Counted from the first letter of the stretch, positions 55,335-63,918 are shown. The stretch is DNA of 64,000 nucleotides from Methanolobus sp. ZRKC5 (GCF_038446525.1 NZ_CP151792.1:1426001-1490000); one strand, 5' to 3'. The notes: generated by a model from the sequence alone, not told the origin. A program made the numbers and translations.

Positions 55335-55442
55335 TCACCTGACGATAGCCGATAATAGAAAAACACTCGCCATCAGTGTTAGATATACGGATACCAGAAG
55401 TATTATCCTCAGCATCATAGAATCACCTTGCTTACTGAACAT
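55335..55442 (-). CDS. One-helix membrane peptide, family member 1 (35 aa)
   Basis: 35 residues: a polar N-terminus (MFSKQGDSMMLR) and one hydrophobic helix containing ILLVSVYLTLMASVFLL. A TATA-like TTTATAATA lies about 25 bases upstream. It aligns over its whole length with the members at 55567, 56186, 59336 and 59523, sharing the G-N/D-S, a basic residue before the helix and an invariant Tyr-Leu at mid-helix. Below the usual gene-calling length. No known family is recognised. Confidence 0.6.
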   Translation of the reverse strand: MFSKQGDSMMLRIILLVSVYLTLMASVFLLSAIVR

Positions 55443-55566
55443 GACACTCTTCAACAGAGACAATGTATTATAAATAATTGTTTAATTAATTCTGAATGTA
55501 TCAAAGTATACTAAAACAAAGGTCGTTTAACCTCACAAATTCTGATTTTGAAGAAAGGAAAAAGTG

Positions 55567-55674
55567 TCAATAACTTATTAGTTCCACCAATAATAAAAAG
55601 AAGGCCATCATTAAAAGATATGCGAGAGCAACAAATACTAAATTTATTGTACTGCATCTGCAATACTCATTCAT
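55567..55674 (-). CDS. One-helix membrane peptide, family member 2 (35 aa)
   Basis: 35 residues: MNEYCRCSTIN followed by a helix with LVFVALAYLLMMAFFLLLVE. Length is identical to members 1, 3 and 5. The bases around its start (GTACATATGAAT) are the same as in member 5, so the similarity extends into the leader and supports the chosen ATG. Function unknown. Confidence 0.6.
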   Translation of the reverse strand: MNEYCRCSTINLVFVALAYLLMMAFFLLLVELISY

Positions 55675-55793
55675 ATGTACTTATTAAAAAGATAACAAGC
55701 ATCGTTACATATCAATAAAAAAAACATTTTTCCTAATTAATAGTACCCAAGTGTTAAATAGAAATATGGAAATGAAGAGGAGGCATTAGAAAC

Positions 55794-56024
55794 ATGCAAC
55801 AAAAATCAGGAGATAAAAATATGATATGGGCCTTTTCAGCACTCAAAGAGGAAGAAGTAAAATCCATCAAAGAACTGGAAGATAAAATGAATGTGACTTT
55901 ACTGTCATTTTCAGGAATTGATATTAGTAATGCAGAACTTAGTAAGAGTGACCTGGAAGAAATCCAAACGCTTGAAGAGAAGCTGGGTCGTTCTTTGGTA
56001 GCAGTTAAAGTAAAGTCAGAATGA
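55794..56024 (+). CDS. Small acidic protein, 76 aa, unknown
   Basis: Begins MQQKSGDKNMIWAFSALKEE. The later part is two charged helices (SIKELEDKMNVTLLSFSG; LSKSDLEEIQTLEEKLGRSL) of similar pattern, possibly an internal duplication. A strong ribosome site GAGGAGG precedes the ATG by 10 bases. It is the only plus-strand gene among the one-helix peptides. No family recognised. Confidence 0.6.
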   Translation: MQQKSGDKNMIWAFSALKEEEVKSIKELEDKMNVTLLSFSGIDISNAELSKSDLEEIQTLEEKLGRSLVAVKVKSE

Positions 56025-56185
56025 CTTTTTATTTTTCCTTTTATTTTTTACGGCTGATCTGTAAAAACAGCTTTTAAGCATACATATAGTGTTACTCCTA
56101 AGATCCAACAGGTATTTCCTTGCAATATCGAATAAGAGTCACCAAAAAATAAACAAATAGCAGCAGCTAGAAAAAGTAATTAGTC

Positions 56186-56293
56186 TCAAACACTGGAAAA
56201 AACCGAAAATAGAGCCACAATCGAAAGCAGCATGAGGTAGACAAGTGCAACTATCATCACTTTAAAAAGATTAGAGTTAGCCGAATCATCTAT
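56186..56293 (-). CDS. One-helix membrane peptide, family member 3 (35 aa if started at ATA)
   Basis: The helix VMIVALVYLMLLSIVALFSV follows DDSANSNLFK. Started at ATA (56291-56293) it is 35 residues, exactly the length of members 1, 2 and 5, and its ANSN aligns with their GNSN. No ATG/GTG/TTG occurs there. The only canonical starts, GTG/ATG within the helix, leave 23-24 residues. Either the gene uses ATA or its start has mutated. Confidence 0.5.
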   Translation of the reverse strand: MDDSANSNLFKVMIVALVYLMLLSIVALFSVFSSV

Positions 56294-56377
56294 ATTGTAT
56301 CAATTAAAGTACATATTATCTTTGCATAAAAACTAATCAAGTTTCATTATTTATTCATAGAGTTGAATAGAAGATTA

Positions 56378-56488
56378 CTAATAAAAACCAAAAATGCAAA
56401 TTACTTGTTTATAAATAAAAAAAGAAATTAACCTTAATTTACACAATAAAATTATCGCAAAAGCAATGAACAATTCCTGGTTATTCAT
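56378..56488 (-). CDS. Possible hydrophobic peptide, 36 aa
   Basis: MNNQELFIAFAIILLCKLR and a second hydrophobic/aromatic half. It lies between member 3 and the zinc-ribbon gene on the same strand and starts with MNN like member 5, but lacks the Tyr-Leu. It may be a decayed relative or chance. Confidence 0.25.
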   Translation of the reverse strand: MNNQELFIAFAIILLCKLRLISFFIYKQVICIFGFY

Positions 56489-56523
56489 ACATATACGAAC
56501 TTCTGCCTCATGTTGCACGATTC

Positions 56524-56688
56524 TTATTTTGCTACTTCTTTTTCTTCAACCGTATCAAGCTCCAAGATGGATTTAAGGTCTGTTACACAATTAAGACATA
56601 CCAGATTTCTACCAATTCTGTGAAGATGTCCAGTTTCTATCGCATCACGCCCGATAGAATTACCACAGAAAAAACAGTCATAGAACAT
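56524..56688 (-). CDS. Small zinc-ribbon protein, 54 aa
   Basis: MFYDCFFCGNSIGRDAIETG, then HLHRIGRNLVCLNCVTDLK and an acidic helical tail. Two CxxC pairs (residues 5/8 and 31/34) form a likely zinc ribbon. Such proteins bind nucleic acid or act as adaptor subunits. It sits between two clusters of one-helix peptides on the same strand. No clear ribosome site. Conserved Cys spacing is the main evidence. Confidence 0.6.
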   Translation of the reverse strand: MFYDCFFCGNSIGRDAIETGHLHRIGRNLVCLNCVTDLKSILELDTVEEKEVAK

Positions 56689-56807
56689 GATGTCAAATCA
56701 ATGTCTAAATATATAAAAGTTACTTAGTAAATAATAATGTTACACTTTTGAAATGATGCCCATTGCTCACTCCGCAAAAAGCAAGTACAAGCATCAGAAC
56801 ATACAAC

Positions 56808-56963
56808 ATGATTAAAGTAGCCAGGAAATACGACAAGGTATCAAAAATCGATGAATACAGCCTGAACCCAGTCCTTAAATGTGATATCGTCTACATGAAC
56901 AAAATTAACTCCAGACGCAATGAACACAAGATCCAGATAAAGATCTACCAGAAAACCTTCTGA
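56808..56963 (+). CDS. Hypothetical protein or fragment
   Basis: 51 residues from ATG 56808 (MIKVARKYDKVSKIDEYSLN). The frame is open upstream to 56763. Basic, alpha/beta, ending KIQIKIYQKTF. It is followed closely by another small frame and the integrase remnant, so it is probably debris of an integrated element. No family recognised. Confidence 0.4.
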   Translation: MIKVARKYDKVSKIDEYSLNPVLKCDIVYMNKINSRRNEHKIQIKIYQKTF

Positions 56964-56997
56964 CTCTGCAGGATAGAATTCACCATATCCTCAAACG

Positions 56998-57291
56998 ATG
57001 CAAAAGGTTATCTTCAACTTCAAACACACCGACCACGACATAGCAACGAACCTAATACTATTCTGCCACCACGGCCTGAAAGAAAACGGACTCCAAATAG
57101 ACCGCTACGACAGATTCCTGGACGACGTTATAAAGTTCGTTTCAAAAGCCTTCAAAGAATCCGAGGACCTGATCTACTCCCTCCGCCAATGCGACATCTT
57201 CGAAGCCGGCCAGGCTAACAAATCTGTAAGGCAAAGACTGGTATTAGAAGGAGAGAACTCACAACCCTTGATATCAACGATGTGTCAATGA
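56998..57291 (+). CDS. Hypothetical protein, 3' end fused to integrase sequence out of frame
   Basis: 97 residues. Residues 1-74 (MQKVIFNFKHTDHDIATNLI ... FEAGQANK) look like a genuine helical protein. The rest translates the integrase region in the wrong frame (EGENSQPLI), so the original C-terminus was lost at a junction near 57220. Function unknown. Confidence 0.4.
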   Translation: MQKVIFNFKHTDHDIATNLILFCHHGLKENGLQIDRYDRFLDDVIKFVSKAFKESEDLIYSLRQCDIFEAGQANKSVRQRLVLEGENSQPLISTMCQ

Positions 57292-57559
57292 TAAATAACT
57301 CAGTCCTGCTTAAACCAACCGGAAAGAGATCCAACCGCCTAATCTATTTTGATGATGAATGCAAAGCCTTCCTGGAAGAATACCTGAAAACCCGGACAGA
57401 TGACAACCCGGCTCTTTTCCTCTCATCTGCAGGCTCAAGAATAACACGAAGCACAGTCTATAGGATAGTAACAAATTATGCTGGTAAGTTTGGCATACAC
57501 GATCCTAAAGGTCATGTTCACGAAAAATTCACGCCTCATTGCTGCCGTTTATGGTACAC

Positions 57560-59162
57560 CCCAAGTTTGACAGTTTCCACTCTTTCCTGAAGAGAATGTC
57601 TTCTCTTTCAACCCAAATGTTTCCATTTTTAGTCAGGAAAACCTATTTGACAGTCCAAACAATTTCAGGCAAACTACTACGATTTCACCCATTTTTTCCT
57701 TAGAATCAGTGAATTTATGCCATCAAAGTTGGCGTAAATGTACTTTTTTGACCTATTTCCCTTGAAATCCACAGTCACTGTCAAATTCAATAAGCTATTT
57801 TTTATGAATTTTGTGGACTTATGCTTGAGTTCATTGAACTCATATCGCATCAGCGATATGAAAAGTTGTGCAATGAATCCAATAATCACCGCACCATAAA
57901 TGCTAGCATCTGTCCATACTCGTAATGGTTTAATCTCAATCTCATTCTTCAGCGAATGAATAATTTTTTCGATGCTGTCCTTTTTTCGATATTTTTGAAG
58001 AGCTTGATTTAGTGTCAAATTCTCACTCGACCTTAAGCAGAAAAATCCTTCTCTACCTGTAACTAGCTTTTCTTCCAGCAGTTCGATAGCACCCTGTTCA
58101 TTAATTTGCATCAATTTTGTCTGTAGGGAATAACTAACATCAACAAGGGCATTGTTAATTCTGAACCTTTTAGGAAGTTTCTTGTTCTTATCAATGGATT
58201 CTTGTATGGCCTTTGCTTCCTGCAACTGCCTCATAACCTTTCTAGCTTTAGAATCAAGTTGCTCCTTTTGGAGCTTCTTAGAAAAATACATGTAATTGAA
58301 ACTGTTTGGTTTAATGTTCTTCAAGCCATATATTCCGGCTTCCTCATCAACTGCCTCAATAGATGAATCCCAGAATGCAGCTATCTTCTTATCGTCGCTT
58401 GTATTGAGTTTCCTTGCAGTCAGGTAATGCATCTCATCTGCCCTTATCATAGTAGTGTTCCCTATGCTATGAGCTCCTTTATCGAAAATAACAAGAGATT
58501 CCTGCTTCAATCTTCCATGGACCTGTTGATACGTTTTCCTGAAGTGTTTCTGATCATTCAAATTACCCTGTTCCACTGTTATGCCAATTGGTATATTGAT
58601 CGGGTCTGCAAGTTCACTAATTCCCAATGTGATCTGTTTCTTATCAGGTCTATGGTCACGACTGTAACCATATTTACCTAATGGCGATTTATCGCCATGC
58701 AGGACAATACTGGTCCAGTCCATGTTGATATTGGTATGTTCGAAATCATACCTAGCAAATAGTCTGTCCTGAATATCGGAAATAATCGTTTCACGATTAT
58801 TTCCCAAGGTTTCAAGAAGCCTGTACAGTGTTCTCTCACTGAATTCAGGCAGGTTAAAAATGTCAAGCACTTCATCACGATTTATCCAATCATGAGCTTT
58901 GCTTATGCTGAAATTATCTGTAAGCTTGTAGCTTACAAGAGCTTTCAGCAAATTATTGAGGTTGATACCATGCTTTTTATGTTTGCTGAAAACAGTAGGA
59001 AGGTCAAGGATATCGTAGAGTTGGTTTACAGCTAGGATTGTTCCTATGGGAAAGTATATATTCTTGTTAGGAATAATGTCGTATGTTCTTAGTTGTGATT
59101 GCATTTTTTGTCGAATACAACATTACTAAGAACACTTTATTACTTTTGACTGTCAAACTTGG
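57560..59162 (-). mobile_element. IS1634-like (IS4 superfamily) insertion sequence, 1603 bp
   Basis: Inverted ends CCCAAGTTTGACAGT / ACTGTCAAACTTGGG are perfect over 15 bp. It is flanked by a 6-bp direct repeat GTACAC (57554-57559, 59163-59168), within the range of this family. It encodes one long transposase. Confidence 0.9.
57677..59104 (-). CDS. IS1634-family DDE transposase
   Basis: 475 residues, apparently intact. NINMDWTSIVLHGDKSPLGK (about 127, first Asp), RLKQESLVIFDKGAHS (about 206, second Asp) and YRKKDSIEKIIHSLKNEIEI (about 388) with the Y-x(2)-R-x(3)-E-x(6)-K-like C1 region identify IS4-type transposases, although the final acidic residue should be confirmed by alignment. Confidence 0.85.
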   Translation of the reverse strand: MQSQLRTYDIIPNKNIYFPIGTILAVNQLYDILDLPTVFSKHKKHGINLNNLLKALVSYKLTDNFSISKAHDWINRDEVLDIFNLPEFSERTLYRLLETLGNNRETIISDIQDRLFARYDFEHTNINMDWTSIVLHGDKSPLGKYGYSRDHRPDKKQITLGISELADPINIPIGITVEQGNLNDQKHFRKTYQQVHGRLKQESLVIFDKGAHSIGNTTMIRADEMHYLTARKLNTSDDKKIAAFWDSSIEAVDEEAGIYGLKNIKPNSFNYMYFSKKLQKEQLDSKARKVMRQLQEAKAIQESIDKNKKLPKRFRINNALVDVSYSLQTKLMQINEQGAIELLEEKLVTGREGFFCLRSSENLTLNQALQKYRKKDSIEKIIHSLKNEIEIKPLRVWTDASIYGAVIIGFIAQLFISLMRYEFNELKHKSTKFIKNSLLNLTVTVDFKGNRSKKYIYANFDGINSLILRKKWVKS

Positions 59163-59335
59163 GGTACACCATTCACCTAAGAAGATCAAGAATGTCAAAA
59201 GATTTTATCAAGGAACTTCGAGGAGACACCAGAGACAAAGCAATAGACATCTACGACCAGATAAGAGCAGATGAACTAAAAGTTGCCTACATGAAGCATA
59301 TACCATAATTGAGAGTTAATCCAAAGAATATTAAT

Positions 59336-59464
59336 TCACTGAATACCTGGAAAAAACCAATCGAGTAAAACGAATGCAAGCATAGTAAAAAGATAAACAG
59401 ATACAAATAAGACGATTTGTTGTATCTTCAAGTTGCCTTTTGTTATAAGGAGTTCCACAAACAT
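59336..59464 (-). CDS. One-helix membrane peptide, family member 4 (42 aa)
   Basis: MFVELLITKGNLKIQQ then a helix with IVLFVSVYLFTMLAFVLLDW, ending FFPGIQ. It aligns with the other members through GN-x-x-I, IVL and VSVYL. The N-terminus is longer by 5 residues; a GTG start at 59458 would shorten it. A TATA-like TTTTATACATG lies upstream. Confidence 0.6.
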   Translation of the reverse strand: MFVELLITKGNLKIQQIVLFVSVYLFTMLAFVLLDWFFPGIQ

Positions 59465-59522
59465 AGTGTATCAAATACATGTATAAAACATTATGGAAAT
59501 TTTTCTTCTTGAATACTGCTAT

Positions 59523-59630
59523 TCATACACCCATTAATCCTGCAGCTAATACAATTGCAAGTATCATTACAAGGTAAACAGACAACATTAAAACTATTTT
59601 AGTTATGTTTGAGTTGCCGCAATTATTCAT
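59523..59630 (-). CDS. One-helix membrane peptide, family member 5 (35 aa)
   Basis: MNNCGNSNITKIVLMLSVYL, then VMILAIVLAAGLMGV. Exactly 35 residues. GTGGT lies upstream of the ATG and a TATA box (CTTATTTATACAG) further up. It is the best-conserved member, sharing LSVYL with members 1 and 4 and the leader GTACATATGAAT with member 2. Confidence 0.65.
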   Translation of the reverse strand: MNNCGNSNITKIVLMLSVYLVMILAIVLAAGLMGV

Positions 59631-59772
59631 ATGTACCACATGTAAAAGTAACAACACACTGTATAAATAAGTATTCCAAATACAATATTTATTAAAACTG
59701 TTAAATTTAAAGCCGTGTATATAAATAGATGAAAGAAAAAACTTTTGGATTAGTTTAAAAAATGAAAAGAAA

Positions 59773-59787
59773 CCCGGACAAGCCGGG
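59773..59787 (-). terminator. Hairpin terminator after tRNA-Asp
   Basis: CCCGG and CCGGG form a stem around a short loop. On the minus strand the hairpin is followed by TTTCTTTTC, 14 bases after the tRNA-Asp 3' end. Confidence 0.5.
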
Positions 59788-59800
59788 ATTTAGCTGATTA

Positions 59801-59873
59801 CGCCCGAACCGGGATTCGAACCCGGGTCGGAGCCTCGACAGGGCTCCATGATAGGCCTCTACACTATTCGGAC
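59801..59873 (-). tRNA. tRNA-Asp (anticodon GTC)
   Basis: Minus-strand cloverleaf: acceptor GTCCGAA/TTCGGGC, anticodon loop CTGTCGA in stem GAGCC/GGCTC, T-arm CCGGG-TTCGAAT-CCCGG. CCA is not encoded. It is 75 bases downstream of tRNA-Tyr and probably in the same transcript. Confidence 0.9.
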
Positions 59874-59947
59874 ATTTTGCAAGTTTTCGCTTGTGAGCAC
59901 CCCTAAAAGGTGGCTCTTATATTTAAGGCTTTTGTTGATTTTGTAAG

Positions 59948-60055
59948 TCCCGCCTCCCAGACTCGAACCGGGGACATCGCGGTGCCTGCGCGTAATGTGA
60001 TCATGTCACATGAATCAAACTACAGCCGCGCACTCTACCACTGAGTTAAGGCGGG
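59948..60055 (-). tRNA. tRNA-Tyr (anticodon GTA) with 36-nt intron
   Basis: Acceptor CCCGCCT/AGGCGGG, D-stem ACTC/GAGT, anticodon stem CGCGG/CCGCG and T-arm CCCGG-TTCGAGT-CTGGG are all paired. The anticodon loop CTGTAG is interrupted after position 37 by about 36 bases, then resumes with A38. This is the canonical archaeal intron position. CCA is not encoded. Confidence 0.85.
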
Positions 60056-60249
60056 TCTAACAAATCATGCTCCGGCACGACGTTGCCGTGCGATGCAACC
60101 CTCCAATACGCACAATCATACTTATCTCTTTCGCCGAAAAATACACATGACACAGATAAACATATAAATCAAAGGGAAAAAAGACGTATTCAGTAGAAAA
60201 AAAGAAAAAAATTTCATCCTAAATTCAGGATGAACTTCTACTATGAAAA

Positions 60250-61446
60250 TCAAAAAGTATCCAGTTCGCCGTTGATAACCATCTTGGTTATCTTGGTGAC
60301 ATCCGCAAGCCACTCATCCATAACAACCTCTGTTTCCGCTCTTATGGAAGCAAAGTTTGCACCATCTTCAGGGATTATCTGTGCACTTGCCACAAGTGGT
60401 TGGTCTATTGGTTGACCGATCTGTGAAAGAAGCTTAATATAGACATCCTGGACATCAGGGACAGCCTTCACAATATCCTTTGCCATCTGGGTGGAAAGAA
60501 GGTTGTAGATCTTACCAATATGGTTGATAGGGTTCTTACCACTGGTCGCCTCCATACTCATTGGCCTATTTGGAGTAATGAGTCCGTTACAACGGTTACC
60601 ACGACCCACTGAACCATCATCACCCATTTCAGCAGAAGTACCGGTCACAGTCAGGAACACTGACTTACATTCCACATTATCCGCTGCATTGATGAAGGTC
60701 TTAACCTTACGATCCGTACGTTTGAGTGCCAGATCAGTAACATAGTCAGCCATCTCTTCTTTGATATTGATGTAATGATCCATGTCATCAACATATCTTC
60801 CAACCATACCACAGCATATTGTCAGGTTTATATCGTCATTTTCCCTCAGACCCATGACCTTAATGTCTGTTCCAATGCCAGGAATTTTATTTTTCAGGTC
60901 AGTGACCAGCTTTCTTTCAGACTCATATACGATCTGTTCAAGTTCTGAAAATGGAGCATGTCCAACACCAAAAGAAGTATCGTTTGCCACAGGAACCCTA
61001 TCCCTCTGGAAAACATCCCTGAGATCTGATGAACCTGTACCGAGTTTACAGTCAACAATAATGTCCCTCTCAAGGTCAATATCAACAATTGTGTTTCTGA
61101 TATAGTTTCTCGCAGCAGCTAGTGCCACAGACTCAGCAGGAATTTCCACGCCTTCAAATTCCTTTGTTGCCCTTCCCACAAGCAAAGTGTATATAGGCTG
61201 AGTGACCTCTCCGCCACCGAAATGAGGGTTTGACCTTCCTGCCACGATCTGAGTTTCATCAGTATTATGGTGGAGAACTACACCACATTTATCGATATAT
61301 TCCTTGCACAATGCACGGCTTACGGCCTCGGCAAGACCGTCTGAGATACTATCAGGGTGACCCACACCCTTTCTCTCCACAAGTTCGATCTGCTGTTTTT
61401 CCACCGGCGTTTCTATCAGGTGTTCAACTTTGATATTTCGCATCAT
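60250..61446 (-). CDS. metK: S-adenosylmethionine synthetase, archaeal type
   Basis: 398 residues. [20 protein letters not shown], then [20 protein letters not shown] (about 26), [20 protein letters not shown] (about 71), [18 protein letters not shown] and [20 protein letters not shown] are those of the divergent archaeal MAT family. It makes SAM from methionine and ATP. No riboswitch is apparent in the upstream region. A TATA box (TTATATAG) lies at about 61546. Confidence 0.95.
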   Translation of the reverse strand: MMRNIKVEHLIETPVEKQQIELVERKGVGHPDSISDGLAEAVSRALCKEYIDKCGVVLHHNTDETQIVAGRSNPHFGGGEVTQPIYTLLVGRATKEFEGVEIPAESVALAAARNYIRNTIVDIDLERDIIVDCKLGTGSSDLRDVFQRDRVPVANDTSFGVGHAPFSELEQIVYESERKLVTDLKNKIPGIGTDIKVMGLRENDDINLTICCGMVGRYVDDMDHYINIKEEMADYVTDLALKRTDRKVKTFINAADNVECKSVFLTVTGTSAEMGDDGSVGRGNRCNGLITPNRPMSMEATSGKNPINHIGKIYNLLSTQMAKDIVKAVPDVQDVYIKLLSQIGQPIDQPLVASAQIIPEDGANFASIRAETEVVMDEWLADVTKITKMVINGELDTF

Positions 61447-61703
61447 ATTAATCCTCTAGAATATCAATTAATAAACAAGTAAAAGATAAGAATAGATAAT
61501 TAAAGTTAACTATGTATCCTTCGCTATACCTAGCACCCATGCACTATATAATAATACCCATTCAAGATTATAACCTCCAGTAATTACGATGCTTTTATTA
61601 AATTCACAAAAGGAATATTTAATCAGCGTGAAGTCTATATGCTATAAATGTCTTTCAAATAACGTTCAATTGATACTGATTATAATTATACAGAAGGATC
61701 CCT

Positions 61704-62558
61704 ATGATACGTATTGCAATACCCAATAAAGGGCGCTTACATGACCCCACCGTAAGTCTCCTCAAAGAGGCAGGATTGCCTGTACTTGAAGGTGGGACAA
61801 GGAAACTTTTTGCCAAAACAACCGATCCTGAGATCACTTACCTGTTTGCAAGAGCGGCAGATATTCCCGAATATGTACAGGATGGCGCAGCCGACGTAGG
61901 CATCACTGGCCTGGACCTTATACATGAAACAGAATCAGATGTGGAGATACTTCTTGACCTTAAATTTGGAGGTGCAAATCTCGTTCTGGCCGTACCTGAA
62001 GACTCCCCCATTTCTTCTGCAAAAGAACTCGAAGGAATGCGCGTTGCAACTGAGTTCCCCAATATCACTGCCAAGTACTTCGAGAACCTTGGAGTAAACA
62101 TTGAAGTAGTAAAGGTTAGTGGTGCATGCGAGATGACACCTCATGTAGGGATTGCCGACGCTATCGTGGATATATCCAGCTCAGGCACAACTCTGGTCAC
62201 AAATCATCTGAAAATGATAGAAAAGGCATTCACATCATCAGTATACCTTATTGCAAATAAGAAGACGCAGGAAGACAACGGTAAGATCGGGCAGATACAG
62301 ACCGCCGTTGAGAGTGTTCTAAGAGCAAAAGGAAAGCGTTACCTTATGATGAATGTACCTACGGCGTCACTGGAAACTGTCAAGAAAGTCCTTCCCGGAA
62401 TGGCTGGTCCAACGATAATGAAAGTCGAGTCAGATGACTCAGTACTTGCAGTGCATGCAGTTGTTGATGCCGCCACCATCTTTGCTACAGTGGATGAACT
62501 CAAGAAAGCAGGTGCCAAAGACATACTGGTAGTGCCAATTGAGAGAATGATGCCTTGA
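61704..62558 (+). CDS. hisG: ATP phosphoribosyltransferase, long form
   Basis: 284 residues. IRIAIPNKGRLHDPTVSLLK, then VGITGLDLIHETESDVEILL, and the PRPP-binding loop AIVDISSSGTTLVTNHLKMI (about 152). The C-terminal 75 residues are the ACT-like regulatory domain, so it is feedback-inhibited by histidine and needs no HisZ. It is the first gene of a his operon; 6 bases separate it from hisA. Confidence 0.95.
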   Translation: MIRIAIPNKGRLHDPTVSLLKEAGLPVLEGGTRKLFAKTTDPEITYLFARAADIPEYVQDGAADVGITGLDLIHETESDVEILLDLKFGGANLVLAVPEDSPISSAKELEGMRVATEFPNITAKYFENLGVNIEVVKVSGACEMTPHVGIADAIVDISSSGTTLVTNHLKMIEKAFTSSVYLIANKKTQEDNGKIGQIQTAVESVLRAKGKRYLMMNVPTASLETVKKVLPGMAGPTIMKVESDDSVLAVHAVVDAATIFATVDELKKAGAKDILVVPIERMMP

Positions 62559-62564
62559 GGTAGC

Positions 62565-63305
62565 ATGACCTTTGAAATTATCCCTGCCGTTGACATGAGA
62601 AACGGCAAATGTGTGCAGCTGGTTCAGGGAATTCCTGGCAGTGAAATGGTCTCAATAGATGACCCGGTGGCAGTAGCCAAAGATTGGGTATCCCAGGGTG
62701 CAAAAACACTACACCTAATAGACCTTGATGGTGCCATTGATGGTGAACGCAAGAATGCTACAATCATCGAAAAAATAGTAAAGGAATGCAAACCGCTTGG
62801 AATGGAGATCCAGGTTGGCGGAGGAATACGCTCTTTTGAAAATGCAGCCGACCTGCTAAAACTCGGAGTTGACAGAGTTATACTTAGCACTGCAGCCATA
62901 AATAATCCACAACTTATCAAAGAGCTTGCAGATGCGTTTGGAAGTGAACACATCAACGTTGCCCTTGATTCCAAAAATGGCAAAGTGTCCATTGAAGGAT
63001 GGAAAAAACAATCCGAATTCACAGCCGTTGAAATGGGAATAAGGTTTCAGGAACTTGGTGCTGGAAGTATCCTTTTTACAAATATAGATTCCGAAGGATT
63101 ACTGCAAGGTGTCAATACAACGCCTACCGAAGAACTGGTAAAGTCAGTCAGTATTCCTGTAATCGGATCAGGTGGCGTTACAAGCCTTGATGACCTCATT
63201 GCTTTGAAAAAGACCGGTGCAAATGCAGTCGTTGTCGGAAGTGCATTATACACAGGGAAGTTCACACTTCCAGAAGCAATAAATATTATTAGTGAAGATT
63301 TATAA
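62565..63305 (+). CDS. hisA: Phosphoribosylformimino-AICAR phosphate isomerase
   Basis: 246 residues, TIM barrel: FEIIPAVDMRNGKCVQLVQG with catalytic Asp, then MEIQVGGGIRSFENAADLLK and IPVIGSGGVTSLDDLIALKK as the two phosphate-binding repeats. HisA has a narrower role than the dual PriA. Confidence 0.95.
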   Translation: MTFEIIPAVDMRNGKCVQLVQGIPGSEMVSIDDPVAVAKDWVSQGAKTLHLIDLDGAIDGERKNATIIEKIVKECKPLGMEIQVGGGIRSFENAADLLKLGVDRVILSTAAINNPQLIKELADAFGSEHINVALDSKNGKVSIEGWKKQSEFTAVEMGIRFQELGAGSILFTNIDSEGLLQGVNTTPTEELVKSVSIPVIGSGGVTSLDDLIALKKTGANAVVVGSALYTGKFTLPEAINIISEDL

Positions 63306-63330
63306 AATACCAGAATAATCAGGTGCACCC

Positions 63331-63906
63331 ATGAGAAAAGCAAATATATCACGCAAAACCAGTGAAACAGACATCAATATCGAGCTGGAACTTGACGGAA
63401 AAGGCCTTGCAGACATCAGCACTGGTATTGGATTCTTCGATCATATGCTCACTGCATTCACAAAGCATGGGAACTTCAACCTCACTGTAAAAGCTACTGG
63501 CGACCTCATTGTTGATGACCATCACCTGATAGAGGATACCGGAATAGTCTTGGGCCAGGCAATAGCAGAGGCACTTGCTGACAAAGCCGGCATTGCAAGA
63601 TTCGGAGAAGCACGTATACCAATGGATGAAGCACTGGCAAGTGTGGCTCTTGACCTTGGAGGGCGCAGTTATCTGGTAATGGATGCAGAGTTCAAAGCCC
63701 AAAAAGTAGGAGAATTCAGCACTCAAATGGTAGTTCATTTCTTTGAAGCCATTGCCCAGAACTCAAAGACAAATATGCATGCCCACGTTTACGGGGATAA
63801 TGACCACCACAAGATAGAAGCACTTTTCAAGGCATTCGCCTACGCCCTTAGAAGAGCCATGGTCATCGAAGGAGAAGGAATAAAAAGCACTAAAGGCGTG
63901 CTTTAA
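63331..63906 (+). CDS. hisB: Imidazoleglycerol-phosphate dehydratase
   Basis: 191 residues. [20 protein letters not shown] (about 31), [20 protein letters not shown] (about 58) and [19 protein letters not shown] (about 156) are the metal-binding signatures. It follows hisA by 25 bases. The operon order hisG-hisA-hisB is complete within the window. Confidence 0.95.
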   Translation: MRKANISRKTSETDINIELELDGKGLADISTGIGFFDHMLTAFTKHGNFNLTVKATGDLIVDDHHLIEDTGIVLGQAIAEALADKAGIARFGEARIPMDEALASVALDLGGRSYLVMDAEFKAQKVGEFSTQMVVHFFEAIAQNSKTNMHAHVYGDNDHHKIEALFKAFAYALRRAMVIEGEGIKSTKGVL

Positions 63907-63918
63907 TCTAAACAGTAT

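Larger units (their letters stand above)
57237..59308 (+). pseudogene. Tyrosine recombinase (archaeal integrase) catalytic domain, interrupted by an IS
   Basis: The first part (57237-57559) contains TGIRRRELTTLDINDV with catalytic Arg 1 and FTPHCCRLW with H-x-x-R. The IS1634-type element follows. After it (59169-59308) the frame resumes as IHLRRSRMSKDFIKELRGDT and ends ELKVAYMKHIP with the nucleophile Tyr. Removing the IS and one GTACAC repeat restores one frame. The N-terminal core-binding domain is missing, and the frame is closed upstream by a stop at 57216-57218. It is therefore the remains of a mobile-element integrase, about 0.5 kb from tRNA-Asp. Confidence 0.85.

Noticed and set aside
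56095-56185. Minus-strand hydrophobic open stretch (LFLAAAICLFFGD...) as another peptide gene
   Set aside because: No start codon is available after the preceding stop and it does not align with the one-helix family.
61520-61545. Shared 13-mer TACCTAGCACCCA upstream of metK and at about 5085 as a common regulatory motif
   Set aside because: A 13-base match between two places is expected by chance many times in 64 kb, and no other context is shared.
61447-61703. SAM riboswitch between metK and hisG
   Set aside because: No paired elements of a known SAM riboswitch are visible; the region is AT-rich with only TATA-like sequences.
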